Positions 5,542 through 8,590 of a DNA stretch of 8,590 nucleotides are shown piece by piece. The position numbers were made by a program, and so were the translations under genes. The stretch spans positions 1 to 8,590 of the forward strand of contig JAKAVW010000120.1 in the NCBI GenBank assembly GCA_021827445.1, given 5' to 3'. The notes beneath the pieces were generated by a model that saw nothing but the letters and a program-made list of their open reading frames with translations, was not told the DNA's origin and did not search any database. Positions within the stretch are counted from its first letter, which is position 1. Every line of letters begins with the position of its first letter. Origin of the DNA: Pseudomonadota bacterium (GTDB taxonomy: Bacteria > Pseudomonadota > Gammaproteobacteria > Acidithiobacillales > Acidithiobacillaceae).

Positions 5542-5569
5542 ATTATGCCATAGACTCTGAACCCCGCAA
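5542..5569 (-). promoter_or_regulatory. candidate promoter of the exchanger gene, leaderless start
   Basis: On the minus strand TTGCGG (5564-5569) and CATAAT (5542-5547) are 16 nt apart. A start of transcription about 6-7 nt after the -10 would fall at or next to the exchanger ATG (5535), implying a leaderless mRNA. This agrees with the absence of a Shine-Dalgarno sequence. Confidence 0.42.
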
Positions 5570-5573
5570 TGCG

Positions 5574-5596
5574 CCGCAGGATGAGTTCTGCTGCGG
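5574..5596. promoter_or_regulatory. inverted repeat in divergent intergenic region
   Basis: CCGCAG (5574-5579) and CTGCGG (5591-5596) form a perfect inverted repeat with an 11-nt spacer, one helical turn and a half between arm centres. It lies between the divergent promoters of the exchanger and the 207-aa gene, so a shared dimeric regulator could bind here. The arms are short and may be chance. Confidence 0.3.
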
Positions 5597-5604
5597 ATTA
5601 TGGT

Positions 5605-5610
5605 TATACT
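5605..5610 (+). promoter_or_regulatory. -10 element (TATACT) of the 207-aa gene
   Basis: TATACT matches the -10 consensus at five of six positions and would start transcription near 5617. That gives a leader of about 30 nt containing AGGAG (5636-5640), 7 nt before the ATG at 5648. No convincing -35 is seen. Confidence 0.35.
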
Positions 5611-5647
5611 TGCGGGATACATTCAGCCGGGCAGCAGGAGAAGGACG

Positions 5648-6271
5648 ATGCAGAAGCTGTGCAGCTTTTTTGACCGGGACATTTACCATGTGGAAGGCGG
5701 ACAGGGAAGCCCCGCCGTCTATTTCATGGCGGATAAAGATGCGGGCGGTATTCTCATTAACGCACCGCGCTTCCGCCCTGGGCTGCAAGCCGAACTGAGC
5801 GTCATCGCCCCCTTGCAGGTGCTTTTCCTGCCAAGTCGCTTTGGGGCGCAGGATGTCGCGCAATGGCAGTCGGCGGGCTGCAAGCTGGTGGCCCAGCTGG
5901 CAGAAGGTAAGGTTCTGGGCGTTCCTATTGATGTGCCACTGGATAGTAAGCTGCGTCTGACCCGCACCATTGACTTTCTGCCCATGTCTGGACGTACGGT
6001 CGGGAGCTGCGCTATGCGCCTGCGTAACAAGCCGGGTGCCATCTTCTTTGGGCCGATCCTGGAGAGTGAAACGGCGGGACAGTGGCCAACCCTGATGCCA
6101 CATGCCGATGACATCTCCTGGGAGATGCGTCTCTTCGGCAGCCTGGGTTTGCAGGATGTCAGCTATGCCTATGCCTTCACGGATACATTCATACCGGATC
6201 AGACCCCCATCGGACCGGGTGCCGATGCGGCCATCCAGATACAACTGCGGGCGGTGCTGGACGCTGATTAA
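5648..6271 (+). CDS. degenerate metallo-beta-lactamase-fold-like protein (207 aa)
   Basis: The protein resembles the layout of small MBL-fold hydrolases but lacks their metal ligands. AVYFMADKDAGGILINAPRF (23-42) fits the opening beta strands, with the usual 'lid(t)' strand ending in NAPRF. LFLPSRFGAQDVAQW (59-73) sits where HxHxDH should be, and has no His. GKVLGVPIDVPLDSKLRL and DFLPMSGRTVGSCAMRL follow, where SGRTVGS (114-120) replaces PGHTxGS. AIFFGPILES (131-140) sits where FxGD is expected. The last third is not assigned. A catalytic metallohydrolase is therefore unlikely; a binding or structural role is possible. The fold call comes from pattern matching by eye. AGGAG 7 nt upstream supports the ATG at 5648 over an in-frame ATG at 5600 that lies before the -10. 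It is divergent from the exchanger gene and about 100 nt upstream of deaD on the same strand. Confidence 0.7.
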   Translation: MQKLCSFFDRDIYHVEGGQGSPAVYFMADKDAGGILINAPRFRPGLQAELSVIAPLQVLFLPSRFGAQDVAQWQSAGCKLVAQLAEGKVLGVPIDVPLDSKLRLTRTIDFLPMSGRTVGSCAMRLRNKPGAIFFGPILESETAGQWPTLMPHADDISWEMRLFGSLGLQDVSYAYAFTDTFIPDQTPIGPGADAAIQIQLRAVLDAD

Positions 6272-6305
6272 GTCCGTGACGTCTTTTGACGGGGTGAAGA
6301 AAACG

Positions 6306-6334
6306 CTGCAAGTTGCGCGTAACTAGCGTATAGT
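6306..6334 (+). promoter_or_regulatory. candidate deaD promoter
   Basis: TATAGT (6329-6334) is a good -10 and CTGCAA (6306-6311) a poor -35 (3 of 6), with a 17-nt spacer. The leader would be about 30 nt, so there is no long cold-shock-type 5' UTR of the kind seen before E. coli cold-shock genes. Confidence 0.4.
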
Positions 6335-6371
6335 GTGGACGCTGAATTCCATTCGTTGTCCAGGTGTGCTC

Positions 6372-8243
6372 ATGTCTCAAGAATCCGATCTCCGCTTTAT
6401 TGATTTCGCCCTCGCTGAACCGCTCCAGAAAGCGGTGGCGGAGATCGGCTACGAACAGCCGTCGCCCATTCAGGCACAGAGCATCCCGCCATTGTTGGCT
6501 GGGCGCGATGTTATCGGGCTGGCGCAGACCGGTACCGGCAAGACGGCAGCATTTGCGCTGCCGTTGTTAAGCCGCGTCGATCTCGGCCTGCGCGTGCCGC
6601 AGTTGCTGGTGCTGGCACCGACCCGGGAACTCGCCATACAAGTGGCTGAGGCGATGCAGAGCTACGCTAAGTTTCTCCCCGGATTCCATGTGCTGCCCAT
6701 CTATGGCGGACAGTCCATGAGTCTGCAGCTCAAGCAACTGCAGCGTGGCGTGCAGGTAGTAGTGGGTACGCCTGGACGCATTCAGGATCACCTGCGCCGC
6801 AAAACCCTGCGTCTGGATCAGTTGCAGGCGGTGGTGCTGGATGAAGCCGACGAGATGCTGCGCATGGGCTTTATTGATGCGGTGGAGGATATCCTCAAAC
6901 ACACGCCCGATGGCCGACAGGTGGCACTGTTCTCTGCGACGATGCCGGACGCCATCCGCCGTATCGCCAAAACCTATTTGCGCGATCCCCTGGAAATCCG
7001 TATTAAATCAGCGACGACTACGGTGGCCGCCATCCGGCAGCGCTATTGGCAGGTCAGCGGTACCCACAAACTGGATGCCCTTACCCGTATTTTGGAAGTA
7101 GAGGAGAGTAATGCCTGGCTGGTTTTTGTGCGCACTAAAACGGCGACGGTAGAGCTGGCGGAGCGCCTGGAAGCGCGCGGCTATGCCTGTGGCGCCCTCA
7201 ATGGCGATCTCAGTCAGGCGCTGCGCGAACAGACCATTGAGCGCCTGAAGGCGGGAACGCTAGATATTGTTGTTGCGACCGACGTAGCAGCCCGTGGCTT
7301 GGATGTCGAACGGATCACCCATGTGATCAATTATGACATTCCCAATGACACCGAGGCCTATGTTCACCGTATTGGCCGCACCGGGCGCGCCGGACGTACC
7401 GGAGACGCAATTCTCTTTGTCGCGCCGCGCGAACGCCATTTGTTGCACGCCATCGAGCGGGCGACTGGCCAGACGATTACGGCCATGCATCTGCCCAGCA
7501 TAGAAGATGTTGCGGATCGGCGGATGAGCCAGTTCAAGGATCAGTTGTCGGACGTATTGAATAGTCAGGATCTTGCGGTTTTTGAGTCCCTTATTGCGGA
7601 TTATCAGCAGGAAAAAGACATAGGTTTAGGGGAGATCGCTGCGGCACTGGCTTACATGGTGCAGAAAGAGCGTCCTTTGGTTCCTGTTGAGGCCGCAGTG
7701 TCCAAGCCGATGCGCAGTGACTCTACCGGTTCCGGTTCTGGCCGTCCGCCATCAACACGTCGCCGTCCGGAAAACGAACGGAGTGGAGGGGGTGGCGCAC
7801 GGCAGCCGCGCGGTGGTGCCGGATCGGGAGGGGAGGAGGTGGCTATGCGTCGCTTCCGTCTGGATGTGGGCGAAAGCCATGGTGCGCAAGTTAAAAATAT
7901 CGTCGGCGCGATCGCCAATGAGGCTGGGATACCCAGCCGTAATATTCGCAAGGTACAGATTAACGCCGAGCATACCACTGTCGAGCTTCCCGCAGATATA
8001 CAGTCGTCAGTTTTGCAGCATCTGCAAAAGGTCTGGGTCGCTGGACGGCCTTTGCAGATTGCTCCGACCGATGCGGGCGCACCGATGGGACGTGCCCCTG
8101 CGAAGCCGCGCTCGGCTGCCCGTGAAGAGCCGCGGGTGCCGAGCAAGATGATACTCTCCGCCAAGCCGACAAAAGGTGAGTACAAATCCAAGGAGCGTGG
8201 CACTGGTGCAGTAAAGCGGAAGAAGCCTGTGCGCGGTAGCTGA
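6372..8243 (+). CDS. deaD: ATP-dependent DEAD-box RNA helicase DeaD/CsdA
   Basis: This 623-aa helicase unwinds RNA duplexes, typically in ribosome assembly, mRNA decay and translation at low temperature. All DEAD-box motifs are intact: Q motif ending SPIQ (31-34), motif I AQTGTGKT (51-58), Ia PTREL (83-87), TPGR (133-136), II DEAD (157-160), III SAT (188-190), IV VFVRTK (251-256), V ATDVAARGLD (302-311) and VI HRIGRTGRAGRTG (332-344). A dimerisation-like helical region (about 375-440) and a Gly/Arg/Ser-rich linker (about 443-490) follow. Next is a DbpA-type RNA-binding domain (493-564, FRLDVGESHG, NIVGAIANEAGI, VELPADI), which marks the DeaD/CsdA subgroup. A Lys-rich tail ends the protein. 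The ATG at 6372 (MSQESDL) is chosen, with AGGTG 5 nt upstream; an in-frame GTG at 6333 lies within the -10 element. The gene is convergent with csp. Confidence 0.95.
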   Translation: MSQESDLRFIDFALAEPLQKAVAEIGYEQPSPIQAQSIPPLLAGRDVIGLAQTGTGKTAAFALPLLSRVDLGLRVPQLLVLAPTRELAIQVAEAMQSYAKFLPGFHVLPIYGGQSMSLQLKQLQRGVQVVVGTPGRIQDHLRRKTLRLDQLQAVVLDEADEMLRMGFIDAVEDILKHTPDGRQVALFSATMPDAIRRIAKTYLRDPLEIRIKSATTTVAAIRQRYWQVSGTHKLDALTRILEVEESNAWLVFVRTKTATVELAERLEARGYACGALNGDLSQALREQTIERLKAGTLDIVVATDVAARGLDVERITHVINYDIPNDTEAYVHRIGRTGRAGRTGDAILFVAPRERHLLHAIERATGQTITAMHLPSIEDVADRRMSQFKDQLSDVLNSQDLAVFESLIADYQQEKDIGLGEIAAALAYMVQKERPLVPVEAAVSKPMRSDSTGSGSGRPPSTRRRPENERSGGGGARQPRGGAGSGGEEVAMRRFRLDVGESHGAQVKNIVGAIANEAGIPSRNIRKVQINAEHTTVELPADIQSSVLQHLQKVWVAGRPLQIAPTDAGAPMGRAPAKPRSAAREEPRVPSKMILSAKPTKGEYKSKERGTGAVKRKKPVRGS

Positions 8244-8339
8244 ATAAAAGAAAACCGGAATTGCGAAAGCCAGACCGGTAAAACTGCTTTTCCCCGCAGG
8301 GGGAACGGATGGCTCTGAGAGGGCCACCCGTTGGGCTTA
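8244..8339. terminator. convergent deaD/csp 3' region with hairpins
   Basis: The 96-bp gap between two converging genes holds three strong hairpins. AACGGATGGC (8304-8313) pairs with GCCACCCGTT (8323-8332): ten pairs, one of them G-T. TTCCCC and GGGGAA close around GCAG (about 8290-8305). GGGCTT (8333-8338) pairs with AAGCCC (8342-8347) over the csp stop codon. None is followed by a clean run of T on either strand, so intrinsic termination is uncertain; the hairpins may instead protect mRNA 3' ends or act with Rho. Confidence 0.4.
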
Positions 8340-8543
8340 TTAAGCCCGGCGGACCTTCTCGGCCTGCAAACCCTTCGGACCACGAGTCACTTCAAAATTG
8401 ACGCGCTCGCCTTCAGCCAGGGTCTTGAACCCCGTACCTTCAATGGCGGAGTGATGTACGAACACATCTTCCTTGCCATCTTCCGGCGTAATGAACCCAA
8501 ACCCCTTGCTGTCATTGAACCACTTCACTGTACCAACCGCCAT
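8340..8543 (-). CDS. cspA-like: CspA-family cold shock protein (67 aa)
   Basis: This is a complete single cold-shock domain that binds single-stranded RNA/DNA and melts RNA structure. MAVGTVKWFNDSKGFGFITP shows the RNP1 motif (KGFGFI), DVFVHHSAI the RNP2 motif (VFVHH), and GERVNFEVTRGPKGLQAEKV the closing strands. At 67 residues it is the usual length. The ATG at 8543 is chosen because MAVGTVKWF is the typical family start; an upstream in-frame ATG at 8564 would add an odd leader (MINLGCK). The ribosome site is weak (GGGGTG about 4 nt upstream). In the 47 bp before it, GGCC...GGCC (about 8569-8581) can pair in the mRNA leader or promoter; the full 5' UTR lies outside the window. Which paralog of CspA-E it is cannot be decided. 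Confidence 0.95.
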   Translation of the reverse strand: MAVGTVKWFNDSKGFGFITPEDGKEDVFVHHSAIEGTGFKTLAEGERVNFEVTRGPKGLQAEKVRRA

Positions 8544-8590
8544 TTTACACCCCAAATTAATCAAAGATGGCCCAACTGGCCGTCGCCAAG

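Noticed and set aside
5543..6244. Long minus-strand reading frame (233 codons) opposite the 207-aa gene
   Set aside because: It is the complement of a gene with its own ribosome site and fold-like pattern. Its translation is His/Gln/Arg-rich without domains, and it would cover both divergent promoters.
7652..8383. 243-codon minus-strand frame opposite the 3' part of deaD
   Set aside because: It is a shadow of the RNA-binding domain and Gly/Arg linker of deaD, extending over the csp 3' end. Composition is typical of antisense frames in GC-rich genes.
1..8590. CRISPR array, insertion sequence, rRNA or other large repeats
   Set aside because: No regularly spaced direct repeats with unique spacers, transposase motifs or rRNA-like sequence were seen. 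The only repeat structure is the att-region array.

Overview
The window looks like a junction between an integrated mobile element (left, about 1-4400) and ordinary proteobacterial chromosome (right, about 4400-8590). Moderate-to-high GC, a gammaproteobacterial-type DeaD/CsdA helicase, a CspA-type cold shock protein and the style of the island proteins suggest a Gammaproteobacterium or Acidithiobacillus-like host. That genus guess is from recall and was not tested.

Left part: every gene lies on the minus strand, reading away from a tRNA-Arg(CCT) gene at 4398-4473. In transcription order they are an 18-codon leader ORF, a tyrosine integrase (2887-3963), an unrecognised 218-aa protein overlapping it by 4 nt, a 141-bp regulatory gap, an AlpA/excisionase-like small HTH protein, a winged-HTH protein, a 40-aa single-span membrane protein, a TOPRIM primase-like protein, and the first 180 residues of a RepA/AAA_25-type helicase that runs off the left edge. 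From the small HTH gene onward each gene overlaps the next by 4 or 11 nt, so this is a tight operon. The set (integrase, HTH regulators, primase, hexameric helicase) is that of a self-replicating integrative island, satellite or small ICE inserted at the 3' end of a tRNA gene. No capsid, conjugation or cargo genes are visible; they could lie beyond base 1.

Between integrase and tRNA, 3979-4397 holds a good integrase promoter, the leader ORF and a very structured block at 4196-4351. In that block GGGGCA-type motifs recur every 10-11 bp in one orientation, then TGCCCC-type motifs recur every 10-11 bp in the other. The block is bounded by a perfect 17-bp inverted repeat and contains a consensus DnaA box. 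It is best read as the integrase/excisionase arm-binding region of the att site, possibly doubling as a replication origin. This is the most notable structure in the window.

Right part: upstream of the tRNA on the minus strand lies a CaCA-family cation exchanger (4528-5535), apparently transcribed as a leaderless mRNA. It is divergent from a 207-aa protein (5648-6271) that looks like a metallo-beta-lactamase fold without its metal ligands. Next come a complete DEAD-box RNA helicase of the DeaD/CsdA type (6372-8243) and, convergent to it, a CspA-family protein (8340-8543), two RNA-remodelling functions linked in many bacteria to cold adaptation and translation. This side reads as core genome.
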